DNA of 64,000 nt from Carposina sasakii (GCA_014607495.2 CP053154.1:12276001-12340000); one strand, 5' to 3'. Positions 34,297 through 44,839 are shown, counted from the stretch's first letter. Program-made: numbers and translations. Notes: generated by a model not told the origin, from the letters alone.

Positions 34297-34503
34297 GGAT
34301 CGCCCACCACCGGGCCCTATACCCTCCGCTGACCCTCGGATCTGCCTACTATTTCATGATCACGAACACAAGACACTACAGTCGCAACGAGTAAGCCAGA
34401 TCCTAGGTGCTTGGATCTGGCTTCTCGTTGCGACTGTAGTGTCTTGTGTTCGTGATCATGCCGCAGTAGGAATGGGTCAGCAGGGTAGGCCCGGTGGTGG
34501 GCG
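34297..34503. mobile_element. Fold-back element inside the hAT relic
   Basis: Two arms of about 100 bases pair almost perfectly. The central part, from TGATCACGAACACAAGAC through CACTACAGTCGCAACGAG to GCCAGATCC, is exact apart from one inserted base, with a loop of under 10 bases. The outer ends GCCCACCACCGGGCC and GGCCCGGTGGTGGGC also pair. A related left arm lies at 60376-60480 and a short piece at 46036-46083. Confidence 0.9.
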
Positions 34504-34793
34504 CCAATACCACACTACTAGTACTCGAGTACTTGATCCTCACGCGGCGACATGGGAGATATTACTTTTGTTTTATTGGAATATCATAATTGATAAAATA
34601 CAAGCTATCACGTTCGAAACGCAAGTGCAAATACCAAATTTAGTTTGAACTGGGCAAACAGCTGCCGCCACACTTTGATTCAGACAATCAACATTTGGTG
34701 CTTTGCTATCACATTGTTAACCTTGGTGTACAAATTTATTAAAGACCTGTAACACTGTTGAATGCCATCAGCATCACTTTTCACCAGAGGATT

Positions 34794-34852
34794 GAAGGCC
34801 CACAAATACGAGTTGCTGACTACGATCGACAACGAATCCAATAGGAAATGAG
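34794..34852 (-). repeat. Family P fragment in the hAT relic
   Basis: AGGCCCACAAATACGAGT and CGATCGACAACGAATCCAAT match 32392-32440. Confidence 0.65.
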
Positions 34853-35870
34853 ATAGTGGCGTGCCATCAATAGGTGCTAAACCATTCGTTGACAGTGTCA
34901 ACCGTACGATGGAATTATCGTACATGCACATGATATGATTTGGTTTACCAGCGTACGATGACGATTGCGATTCATTGTGCATCGTACACCGAATGTACGA
35001 TAATTTTCGAAATCACAGCTGAATGGCGTTCACTCGATATATAGATAAGATTTCTAATATTAAATATATTAAGTACAAAACTCGTGGTGGAGACAAATAT
35101 GTTACATTACCGCTAGTCATTGTATCATTCAATCTCTTGCTATGATAAAATTGAATTCCATGGTAAAACAGTTAGATGAGAAACCTAATCGATCTGAAGT
35201 GGATGAAAGGCTCATTCTAGCTTTCCAAGCAGCTCGAGACAAAATTTAAACATACAAGAAGAGCAACTTTTTGTACTTCTTTAAACTTTTAAACCAAGGC
35301 AAATTTTCGCGCTCAGACTTTTGTACCTGACAATGTACCCATGGGGGAAGCAATCATAAAATTCAGAAAGTCTGCGCAAGGACATGACGAGCGGCTTTAT
35401 GAAGAATATAAAAGTCTACACTCACTGTAATAATATCTACTCGGAATTACCAGAAAAAGAATAATTAAAGTTTTTTTTATGTCGTTCATGAAGTATGAAG
35501 ACGATAATAGACTTTGATAAACGTCAGGTACGATGAATGTTTACGCCCCTCGACGTCATCGGATCTTGTCTTCAGCGCTTATGATTCTAGACGAGTTGGA
35601 GGAGTACCTGAAAAACCAAGAACTGCCAGCGTCGGAGACATTTTAGATTGGTGGAGGACCATGAGACAGAGCATCCGATTTTAACGAAAATAGCAGCCCG
35701 TGATTTTCTCTCAATACCTGCAACTTCAGTACCTGCTGAGAGGTTACTTTGGGTCCTAAAGCATCATTAGTCGAATTAGAAAACTAGAAATAGGTTAAGT
35801 GATGAGTCACCAATGGTTACTTTGTACCTCAATTCTTGGTCAAAAGAAGCAAGCCATATAAAGTATCATA

Positions 35871-36262
35871 ACTAATGTAAAGCTTTGATTTGTGTTGTAT
35901 TTTATTTTTTATTCAAATAAATGCGGATAAATCGTAAAACTTTTTATTAAATTTCCTTATAAGTGCTGAGGGTTCAATCTCTTTCTAGACAGATAAGTCA
36001 TTGTTCTTTAAAATACGTCAAGTTATTCCGTAATTAATTTGTTTTTTTACATGTTTTAGCAAATGTAGGAGCTTATAAATCATAAATGTTTATTAAGGAA
36101 ACAGTTACTTCCATGGAAAACGACATATCTCTCAGGTCAGTTGATTTTTCGAATTTCTTATCAAATCTTCAGTTATGATCTTTATTACATCTGCTTGATC
36201 CCGCTTTACGAATATGGCTATGTTAATTCAAGCTCACAATGTCAATTCTATAGTTTTTCTTA
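35871..36262. other. No recognised feature
   Basis: It may contain the unrecognised right end of the hAT relic. Confidence 0.3.
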
Positions 36263-36450
36263 GTTTACAAGTACATTCCCTACATTGAAATATAAGTAGA
36301 CCTATTTTAGGTTTGTCAAGACTTGCAGTTACTTTTGCTGGGAGCGCAAGACCAAGACCAAGACCAAGACCAGGTGTATTGGCGCAAGACCAAGACCAAG
36401 ACTGGCTAAGTCTCGTCTTGTTCTTGCATTTGGGCAACACTAGTCAGGAG
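36263..36450 (+). repeat. Repeat family R with longer CAAGAC array
   Basis: The leader matches 32840. CAAGAC units occur in two runs (36348-36372 and 36384-36402) separated by CAGGTGTATTGGCG. The open frame at 36234-36440 (-) reads Leu-Gly repeats through this array and is not a gene. Confidence 0.75.
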
Positions 36451-36783
36451 CGACCGGACTGTCGTAGGCTCGTGGCATTAAATTAATTATAATCTCGGGT
36501 CTTCGAGACCCATATTTGGGAACTGTTGTCGTTATTTGCACGTGTTTCAGGGCTAAAGGTAGTGGTTATGTTGTGATGTGTAGCGATTTTGGGGATTTTA
36601 TTATTTTAATAGAAGAACTAACATAAAAACATACATTACCTACCCCCCAGAGTTCAGGCAGAAGTGTGTGCAGTGGAAGAAGTAACATGATTTTACATTA
36701 CATTAGCAGGCATAGGCATGAGGTTGTGTTACGAGTGACATAGCTCAACATCAATAAACATACATATACGGATGGTTCGTTCC

Positions 36784-36845
36784 CGTAATGGGGTAGCCAG
36801 AGCTGCAGGATCATACAGGAGATCCCATAGTCTTAAATGTCAACT
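36784..36845 (+). repeat. Short repeat, GGGTAGCCAGAGCTGCAGG block
   Basis: Matches 11598-11660 and 16760-16825; copy at 56763-56812 is reversed. Confidence 0.5.
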
Positions 36846-37231
36846 CTAAATACATCCCTTTTTTACACATGAAGTTTTAGATTTCTCGCTTAATTTATGA
36901 AACTGTGCAGGACTATATTGTCTAGTATGTCACAATAAAGAATGCCAGAAAAATATGTCGCTCTCACGTATCGATGCTACGCGTGCAAGGAAAGCTAGGG
37001 TAAAGGTGCTTGTCACCATACACCCTGTCCGCAGCGTAACCTACTACATAACGGTGAGTTGATCATCGTGCACGTGACGTCACGAGGCAGTCGTAACGAC
37101 TGCAACTCGATGTGGCCGGATTAATCACTGTGACTTTGTTAGTCCGAGTATAAGTCGGCCGCAACTTGAGAACGGTTTATTGATCGCGTTTTATGGCATT
37201 GTTCAGGGAAAATTAAGCGTATTTAATAGTA
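36846..37231. other. No recognised feature
   Basis: No frame or repeat is recognised. Confidence 0.4.
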
Positions 37232-37400
37232 TTCATATAAGTGGCGCCAATTATCCCCGTAGATTGGGTAATAGCATAGAGGAATATTCCTCTATGGTAA
37301 TAGTGTGCAAATGTGTTCACGTTTCACCTGTAAGCTTGTTTTAAATTCCACGTGGTAAGCCTACAGCTGCTTTTGGAGCACGAATATGTAACAATCTAGA
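37232..37400 (-). repeat. Family P copy with palindromic insert
   Basis: GCGCCAATTATCCCC, GTGTGCAAATGTGTTCACG and CCACGTGGTAAGCC match other family P copies. At 37275-37296 it carries a 22-bp perfect palindrome not seen in the others. Confidence 0.6.
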
Positions 37401-37407
37401 GATTTAC

Positions 37408-37517
37408 ACACATACATATAATCACGCCTTTATCCCTTACAGGGTAGGCAGAGCACCAAGGGCCGATAGAACTACATGGTGCCACTTCTGACCAATTTTA
37501 AGGGTATAGTTGAGATT
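37408..37517 (-). repeat. Family 1 (TATG)n-tailed fragment
   Basis: ACATACATATAATCACGCC, GGGTAGGCAGAGCACCAAGG and ACCAATTTTAAGGGTATAG match the left half of 796-1054. Confidence 0.7.
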
Positions 37518-38071
37518 TATTAATGCATATAGCATTTATTGTATTTTTATTGCACCTATTTCTAATAAGAATGTGTTGATTTTGCACGAGCGCATCTGCT
37601 TCGATGTGAAATTTTTTTTAAATTGATGCATATCTGACAGATAATACGTGGTTAGGTGCGTTCGTTGTATTATTAATTTATTTGTTTTGTGTTTTCATAA
37701 GCAAATTTTTGACTAACTCGCTGGACTGTGAGGTTGTTATTGCGCGTTGTCTACAAAGATGTTTTATTGTATTGTGTATTTTAATAAATTTATGAAAAAA
37801 TATACGAGAGAGATATTTTTAGCATTAGCATTGTACTTTTCTATTTTATTGCATTCATCAACGACTGGAAAAAAAGAACGAAAAGAAAAAGAGAACGTAT
37901 TTCTACATTAAATGCAACCCTGTGGTATTTTTTTACGTTTACTTCTTTTTAGTGTTTTTTATTTGAGAATTATAGTTGAAAATTCATATTATGTGTCTCA
38001 GTATTTTCTGTATAACGTCTATTTCAGATCCAATAGGAAGACGTTATTATATTTTTATACTATGATAATAC
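37518..38071. other. No recognised gene
   Basis: The frame 37912-38247 (+) crosses the hairpin at 38072 and shows no domain. Confidence 0.35.
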
Positions 38072-38145
38072 TACCAAATCGAGTAGAAGCTTATCAAACA
38101 TTGAATGTAGGTTCAGTGTTCGGTTTGCTTCTACTCAATTTGGTA
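38072..38145 (+). ncRNA. microRNA-like hairpin (candidate)
   Basis: Two 34-base arms, from TACCAAATCGAGTAGAAGC and to GCTTCTACTCAATTTGGTA, pair across a six-base loop (TGTAGG). By eye there are 28 Watson-Crick pairs, two G-U pairs and four mismatches. Length, small loop and scattered mismatches fit a microRNA precursor. An old small inverted-repeat element would look similar, so this is a candidate only. Confidence 0.35.
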
Positions 38146-38523
38146 AAGTTATTTCAATTGGGAGTTCTACGGAGCCTGAGAGTGCTTAGTAGACACAGCC
38201 TTAGATGCAAAGTGTTATGGACACAAGACCTAAGAAATGGTCTATAATGAAAATGGTAACAAAAATGTAAATATTTGAATCATTGATGAGAAACAGTAAC
38301 AAGTAATCGAGGTATCTATTTGTATAATTTACTTGATGAATTCAGTTATAAGATTAGATAGGGGCCTTATTACAACAAGTCACTGAACAGTCACTCAACA
38401 GTCTCCCATTTCATAATTTTGTACATAATTCTGGTAACCTACAAATATTATGAATGTAGGTATCATTATTATGTACGTGTAAGAATGTATTACATGATAG
38501 AAAAAGCCGTTATTTCGATATCA

Positions 38524-38800
38524 CATCATCATCATCATCAGCCTATTGCAGTCGACTGCTGGACGTAGGCCTCCCCCAGGGCACGCCACGAGACTGCCAG
38601 GGGGGTATTTGCCCATAATCACCACGCTGGACAGGCGGATTGGTGACCGCAGTTTATATTTTGGACTATGTTGTCAACACGGGAGGCGCTTCTGCCCATC
38701 TCCCGGAAACCCTTAATCGCCTCGTACGAGGTATCGTAGGAGGTGGGTACACGGGCAGACATGGGGTGGTACTAATTCTACTCTGCCGGCACCACGCGGC
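38524..38800 (-). mobile_element. SINE-like retroposon with RTE-type 3' end
   Basis: It begins with CATCATCATCATCATCAGCC, has the GTCGACTGCTGGACGTAGG block, and ends at the GGCACCACGCGG 5' terminus. It has an extra GTAGGAGGTGGGTACACGG stretch compared with other copies. It is inverted relative to the copy at 39360. Confidence 0.85.
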
Positions 38801-39359
38801 GCCGATATCTACTAACATATAAATTTAATTTTAAAGATATAAAGAGCATAATACCCTCTGTAGTTTACAACGCATTCCATTGGTCCATAGTGGCAGTACA
38901 CTGGCGAGCACAAACGTCGAATGAACGGAATGTGAAATTGAAACCCGGGATATATTGCATGCCGCTCGCAATCGTTTACTCACGAAATAAATCCTGTATT
39001 CTGTTGAATATCACAATCTTCTTGTTGGAGTGCTGGTGGGTTGTACTGGATGCAAAGTCAACCTCATCTTATACGCATACTGTAAAGATGGGTGCAAAGT
39101 CAACCTCATCTTCCTATGGCACATCCTGCTAACTAGGTCTAACAGCTTATAATATCAGGGACCTTAGAATAGACTTATTTCCCAATCGAACCGATAGAGG
39201 GTGTTGTTACCGACACCTTTGCTCCAAAACATTTTCACGTGTCTGTCAAGTCACGTGATGAGTTTCGATCACTATATGTGGGAGTTCAAAGGACATTCCG
39301 CAGCTATGTTTAGCGTAGTTGTTAATGATCTTTGACAAATCGTTAGCTTATCGCCTTAG
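38801..39359. other. Spacer between inverted retroposons
   Basis: It carries a short direct repeat, TGCAAAGTCAACCTCATCTT, at about 39053 and 39092. The open frame 38890-39132 reads through that duplication and is not recognisable. Confidence 0.5.
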
Positions 39360-39623
39360 CCGCGTGGTGCCGGCAGAGTAGAATTCGTACCACCCCATGA
39401 CTGCCCGTGGGTATCGTATGAGGCGATTAAGGGTTCCCGGGAGGTGGGCAGCAGCGCCTCCCGTGTTTGACAACATAGTCCAAAATACAAACTGCGGTCA
39501 CCAACCCGTCTACCCAGCGTGGTGACTATGGGCAAATACCCCTCATGGCAGTCTTGTGGCGTGCCCTGGGGGAGGCCTACATCCAGCAGTGGACTGCAAT
39601 AGGCTGATGATGATGATGATGAT
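39360..39623 (+). mobile_element. SINE-like retroposon, best RTE 3' end
   Basis: The 5' end is CGCGTGGTGCCGGCAGAG. Near the 3' end one frame reads WRALGEAYIQQWTAIG then TGA (39557-39607). This is the typical C-terminus of RTE-clade LINE reverse transcriptases. It is followed by a (GAT)n tail. The 5' two thirds have no RT similarity, so the family probably borrows an RTE tail for mobilisation. Confidence 0.85.
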
Positions 39624-39647
39624 CGCCCGAGAGGATGCCCGACTTCG

Positions 39648-39700
39648 TTATTCGACTCTTACGACATGCACGGAAGGAGATGCAGCTTATAATGCATTTT
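39648..39700 (-). repeat. Fragment of repeat family Q
   Basis: CGACTCTTACGACATGCACG and GAAGGAGATGCAGCT match the reversed copies at 17103 and 22655. Confidence 0.5.
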
Positions 39701-40886
39701 AGTGGTACAGAAACAATGATTCAATGATTCAAGTGCATCGCAACCTCACTCTCCAATAACAGTGAAAGATGCACCGTTTGAATTCAAATATGCACATTTA
39801 CTATGCTGCAAATATCTTTGCGCAGAAACGAATTTCTATATTTATTGTTGGAGATAACATTACGATAAAAGCAATGGGCGTCGCGGAATGGGTTACCTTC
39901 ATAGATAGGTACCTAACTAAATAGATAAGGGCTAACATTGAATTTCACACTTTGTCTTGTGTATAGTAGAGAAAGTTGCGAACAAAATGGTAATGACTTT
40001 AGTTGCCTTGGTGTTTTTTATTTTACTTTATTATGTTTTAAAGATCGATTTTTCCAATAGTCAGTATCTGACGTAAAATTTGATGCCTCTGTCGCGATGA
40101 TAGCAGGCAGACTGGACAGTCGCTATACTCAGCACTGGACCAGGATGCAGCTTAGTGTGTGTACTAATATAGTCATGTAAGTCATTTGTATATTACTAAC
40201 ATTCTATGGATCATTGTTGTCTGAATTTTTTTAATTTTTTTTTATTATTATTTAATAATTTTTTGACTTGATCAAGATAGAGGCAGCATCACTGATCCCA
40301 TAGGCTATCTGACTATTGAAAATAGTTTCCTCTATGTTGTATTGATACTTATTATAATGTTTTTTTTTTTAAATATTTTGGTAACAAAACATTTTATAGC
40401 CATGACTAACTTATATTATTTACTTGATATAACCGCGACCATACGAGTAACACCCTGTCAACATTCAAGCTACATAAATTACGGTAAACGACAAATATAT
40501 ACGAGTACCCCAAGAACAATATGTTTTGTTAATTTACCATGACATATTATATAGGCCCGTCTATTGATATTTATCGTATGTTCATGTCCAATTCCTCGTG
40601 ACAAAATGGGAAATCATTTTTCTTCACACACGCTACTTCCGTTTATTTGGCAGAGGAAATAAGTTCAGTTACAGTGCGTTAGCTTTTTACCTTTTTTGAG
40701 ATAGTGGACGGTGTTGTTATTTTATGTAATATTGAGTTTTTTCGCGGATATTTTTGTATTTTTATCCAACTGCGCCATAAGGAGAGTTATATTTTACAAG
40801 TGTATTTATGTAGGTATGTATATTCTTTGGTACTAAATAACTTGTAGCATATCAGCTAGAGAGGTACCTATCATTAAGCGTCAGGC
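39701..40886. other. No recognised feature
   Basis: AT-rich, with no convincing frame or repeat boundary. Confidence 0.4.
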
Positions 40887-41041
40887 GGGTTCCCACGGTG
40901 CGTGATTTCGCGGACGCATTGACGGCTACGGACGGACGTGCACCACGGACGTGTCTATATTACCACGGACGCTCCGTTTCCCACGATCCGTGGTGCGGGC
41001 TGGTGCGCGTCCGTCCGTAATATCACGTACCGTAGGAACCC
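40887..41041. mobile_element. GC-rich MITE, 155 bp
   Basis: GGGTTCCCACGGTGCGTGAT at the left pairs with ATCACGTACCGTAGGAACCC at the right. Inner blocks GGACGGACGTGCACCACGG and CCGTGGTGCGG also pair. It is non-coding, and its GC content contrasts with the flanks. Confidence 0.85.
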
Positions 41042-41273
41042 ACTTTTATACTATGGGTAGGTAGGTTCATCAAAAGTTTGACACAGTCGGGTTTTTTGTG
41101 GCTATATTCTGTGTTTCTATGATCCATATATCAACAAAGATGAGATAGGTATTGCACGTAAACGAGTATCAATTTACAATAATTGCGTCATATAAAGCTC
41201 AAAAAATATCATATCATAAAATATCATAACATAATATATACTAAAACTGCTTTTATCTCGTTTCTATAATATG

Positions 41274-41496
41274 CCGCGTGGTGCCGGCAGAGTATCGTAC
41301 GAGGCAATAAAGGGTTTCCGGGAGGTGGGCAGCAGCGCCTCCCGTGCTGACAATGTAGTCCGAAAATCACCAACCCGCACCAACCCGCCCGCCCAGCGTG
41401 GTGACAATGGGCAAAACCCCCCTGTGGCAATAGCCTTGTGGCGTGCCCTGGGGAAGACCTACGTCCAGTAGTGGACTGCAATAGGCTGATGAAGAA
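41274..41496 (+). mobile_element. SINE-like retroposon with RTE-type 3' end
   Basis: The copy has a 5' deletion of the GAATTCGTACCACC region. Near the 3' end it reads ALWRALGKTYVQ, then a stop, then WTAIG, a mutated RTE C-terminus. The overlapping open frames on both strands are within the repeat. Confidence 0.8.
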
Positions 41497-42542
41497 GGGT
41501 GAATTGTTACAAAACGTCGATTTAGGCCAGGCGTAAACGTTACGGGCTACTGGGTAGGGTAGACCTGTTTAAATATATATCGTACACATGCTCCGACGGG
41601 TATTCATTTTTCAAGGCTTCATAATGCGTATATTTTGGTCTTCGTATCTATGTTTAGTTTGTCAAATATAGTAAAATGCCATTTCTTTTAGAAAATAAAA
41701 CCCTTTATTGTTATGCTGGTAATAGTTTTTGAATGGCTCTCATTTTTACTACAGTTATTTTTATTGCTTAATATCGTGGGGCCGTCCATCCCACTCATTA
41801 TTATTGACTTTGAAATGACTTTTCACTACTCGTACACTACAAGAACTGAAAAGAATGGGTTAATATCCAATTTGTAAAAGTTCTACGTCTAGGTTCCAAA
41901 GTGGAACGTAAGACCTAACCTTAAAACGAAGTTATCCGCTCAAGCTCAATCAAGAAAATCAAAATATAAATCACAGAAAATCCTTTGACTAATAAACCGT
42001 GGAATAACGTCATTTACTCAAAGAAAAACCACGACTGCGTAAAAATTTTGACGGTTCCCTCTCGCGACTTGAGAATCAATCGATACCTCTCAAGTTCAAA
42101 TGCAAAAATCCGTTTAGGTATTAGAGCTCAATCAAACTGATACACTGCATAACCGGATAAAAAGGAATGACGAAAAGAACGAAAAGAATGGGTTAATATC
42201 CGCAAAAGTCACGTCTAGGTTCCGGGGTCGACCTCTAGCTAATAAACCGTCGGACTGCTGAGCAAGCATGCGGAAAATTTCTAGCTGCACTGCGGAATCG
42301 TCCAAGGGTTAGCGAGCATTAAAGTAATTAATCGCATGTAAGTTTGGTGACGTGTTAATGTATGAAGGGTTTGATATTTAGATTAGGTTTGTGTATCTGC
42401 GTGGCGAAGAGGTTTCCTTTTAGATATTATTGATAGTTGTTATATTATTGTTTGTTCAATACGTATGTACCTTTTGAAATACCTATATATGTATAGGTTG
42501 GTATTGAAATAAAAAAGCAGTCTAGGCATAACGTATACTATA
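41497..42542. repeat. Two related blocks in direct order
   Basis: AAAAGAATGGGTTAATATCC, then CTACGTCTAGGTTCC or CACGTCTAGGTTCC, then AATAAACCGT occur at 41849-42000 and again at 42182-42250. No transposon ends were found, and the rest of the stretch is unrecognised. Confidence 0.5.
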
Positions 42543-42865
42543 CCGGGTGGTTTTTGTGGTTGCCACCGTTTTCGATTGCTACGTATTCTTTGTATCAAAG
42601 AAAGTTAGTTCATGCTATAAAAATTGCGAAACAATTTGATTTATTTATTATTGTTTTGTCCGGCGCAATGTAGGTACGGTCTCTAGTCTTTGCGTTGGTT
42701 TATTGATAGGCAATCTTTAAATATTACTTAAGTAAATGTTTGATATACGATACAAATTTGATAAATGCAATCTGAAAATTCAAATTTGGACTTTAGAAAA
42801 AGGTTTTCGATGTCGCCGAGGAAAATGCGCACTATTCAGAAACGTTCATAATGAAAAACACCCTG
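42543..42865. mobile_element. TA-flanked MITE, family B (diverged)
   Basis: The ends CCGGGTGGTTTTTGTGG and AAAAACACCCTG are flanked by TA. The left end continues TTGCCACCGTTTTC, as in 47149-47530 read from its right end. It is 323 bp, with no coding capacity. Confidence 0.65.
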
Positions 42866-42990
42866 TATCTCTCTAAAACATAAAATGTGAAGCTAAAATA
42901 TATATTTTCCTGTTAAATACGTGATCGTAAAAAAAGTTTTTTTTATTAAAACCAATTTACACGGTTGGGTGTATAATATACAGAATAAAA

Positions 42991-43095
42991 TATTAATAAG
43001 AAAATTAAAAAATTCTTCATCCGAGTGAGTTTTGAACTCTAACCAATTGAGCTATCGGGTCAATTAACTCGGACGACGAACTTTACCATCTCTTT
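42991..43095 (-). mobile_element. Family 3 SINE-like insertion with 19-bp TSD
   Basis: TATAATATACAGAATAAAA occurs exactly at 42972-42990 and 43096-43114 and bounds a 105-bp insert. On the - strand the insert reads AAAAGAGATGGTAAAG, a decayed tRNA-like module (CCCGATAGCTCAATTGG and on), then T-rich sequence ending TTATTAATA. The body seen at 29042 is absent, as expected for 5' truncation during target-primed insertion. Confidence 0.85.
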
Positions 43096-43114
43096 TATAA
43101 TATACAGAATAAAA

Positions 43115-43802
43115 AGTTTAGATCTAGAACATATTAACAAATACTCGTAGAAGATTGCCTGCAAGTCCTCCACCGCTGGCTACGTGGCCAAAAATCTGGC
43201 CACATTGCCCTGCTGGATGGCGAGGCTAATCCTTTGTCGTTATCGTAAAATAATGAGTTCTTCCTGTAAATAAACGGGTAGAAAGCTAAGTTCAAATTCA
43301 ATTTAGACGTCAATTGAGAGGCACGAGTAACGAAATCCTATTTCCAATTGTATTATAAATTATTTTCTAAATTATAACTTTGTTTATTTAATGGAAACAT
43401 TGTAAGTGACAACCAGGCAAATATTGATGTGCTGATTTTAGACCATGATTCTGAGGTGAAAACCGCTGATAATTTTCGCAGGAAAATTCCAAAAAACCTA
43501 GTGGACGCTAGCATTCACTCTTTCGTCCACATAAACTTTAGGAATCCAGTTAATTTCCGTTTTGTGACAATTTCGGAATATGTGTCCTTATCAAAATCCT
43601 ACGCCATACAAAGAATAAATCCTCCAAGATTGAGGTCTATAAGATCAGAGGTTTAGGCTGTGCGATAATCCGTCCGTCAAACAGTACAAAGCATGTTTTA
43701 TGTCTATGAGAAACAGAAATAATATATGCAAAGGCAATTTTCCAAGAATTGTAAGAGTGTTAGATTTAGGTATCTAGATAATGATAGTGAAAGTTACAAT
43801 AT
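43115..43802. other. Unassigned; possible coding relic
   Basis: Around 43147-43240 the + strand has an open, GC-richer stretch (CLQVLHRWLRGQKSGHIALL) that could be retroelement debris. The frame 43429-43656 (+) is unrecognised. Confidence 0.25.
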
Positions 43803-44043
43803 TTTTTTTATTTATTTATTTGGCTAACAAAACAAGTTACAATCTGTAATTAATATAAGTCTACAAATTCTTAAAATTAAACTAGACTGTAACATTGTAA
43901 ATGTTGGCACATTAATACTCAATATGTTTTGTTCTAAGCACATCACATCATTAGAAAAAGAAAATTAAAAATAAACACAATTTAAATTTAGAAAAATAAA
44001 AATAACAATTTTAAAAACAATCTTAAACTATTAATATCTGTTA
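43803..44043 (-). mobile_element. Probable LINE 3' end with tail
   Basis: The TTTTTTTATTTATTTATTTG edge resembles the tail of a - strand LINE as at 4866, followed by non-coding AT-rich sequence. No coding part is visible. Confidence 0.3.
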
Positions 44044-44839
44044 CTAGTGACCCGCCCTCGCTTCTCTTCGGTACATATCCTCGAAAATTTGGAATTCCCG
44101 TTTGTCCCGTTCCCATGGGAATTTCGGGAATTCCGTCCGTACTCTCTTACACCCCCTAACGAACATAAACACCAAAAGGGAGTGGGTGTAATTTACTTGT
44201 GAAATTTAAAATTTATTTGTACGTTTCTTCGTGTGGTCATGTAGGTATGTTGTTTTCGCAATTGTTTTTGATTTTGACTAATTTTATATTCGTTTTTGAG
44301 GATTTTTCCGACGTTTCCATTCATCGTCATTATCATCCATCATAAATTCAGAAATCACCAGTACTAAAAACAATGGCTATATTCCTCATGCTCTTTCTTC
44401 GGGATAAACCAAACAAAAAAAAACAAATTTCATCTGTCATGTGTCATGTTATCTATACATCACAGAATAATAAATGAATAAAAAGATTTACTGTATCTTA
44501 AAAACTGATAATATTTATCGATTTGGCAACAATCGGCGGGTAAGATGAGCGGAAGATGCAGGATTTTTGACTCGTTCTTGCTTCACTACCCGGAACACAT
44601 CTGTCATTGATGACTCCTTCTGGGGACTTGTTATTCTATGGTGTATGTCAAACTTATACCTCTATTCGTCAAATGGTAAAAAAAAATTGTACTTAATTCA
44701 TATTTATTCCAGCCTAGAGGAAATTATGCGTAACCCTATAGCCTATGTTCATCCGGGTCCATTAGTTTCGGAGCCTATTCACTGCAAAAAAAAAACAAAC
44801 AAACAATCAAAGTTTACCTCTTTATAATATTAGTATAGA
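44044..44839 (-). mobile_element. Non-autonomous Helitron, complete
   Basis: On the - strand it starts TCTATACTAATATTATAAAG preceded by A, and ends GGGCGGGTCACTAG followed by T. This is the Helitron rule of TC...CTAG between A and T. It is 796 bp, with no Rep/helicase coding capacity. The open frame 44567-44827 lies inside and is not recognisable. Confidence 0.85.

Larger units (their letters stand above)
33960..35870 (+). pseudogene. Decayed hAT transposase
   Basis: Pieces of a hAT-superfamily transposase appear in order on the + strand, with many frameshifts and stops. At about 33982: DNITTATVDWVVKKYLPFSF. At about 34220: TIDG, then the frameshifted WTS-type region leading to SYYAWVTIHYL. 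At about 34700: a CFAITL stretch resembling the conserved Cys/His region. At about 35640: ILDWWR. At 35672-35746: HPILTKIAARDFLSIPATSV then PAERL, the C-terminal dimerisation region. At about 35787: NRLSDE and TLYLNSWS. WW and the IPATS..AER motif are hallmarks of hAT enzymes. The element is dead and interrupted by a fold-back element (34297-34503) and a family P fragment (34794-34852). Its terminal repeats were not found. Confidence 0.8.

Noticed and set aside
36234..36440. A protein with Leu-Gly repeats on the - strand
   Set aside because: The repeats are a translation of the CAAGAC minisatellite.
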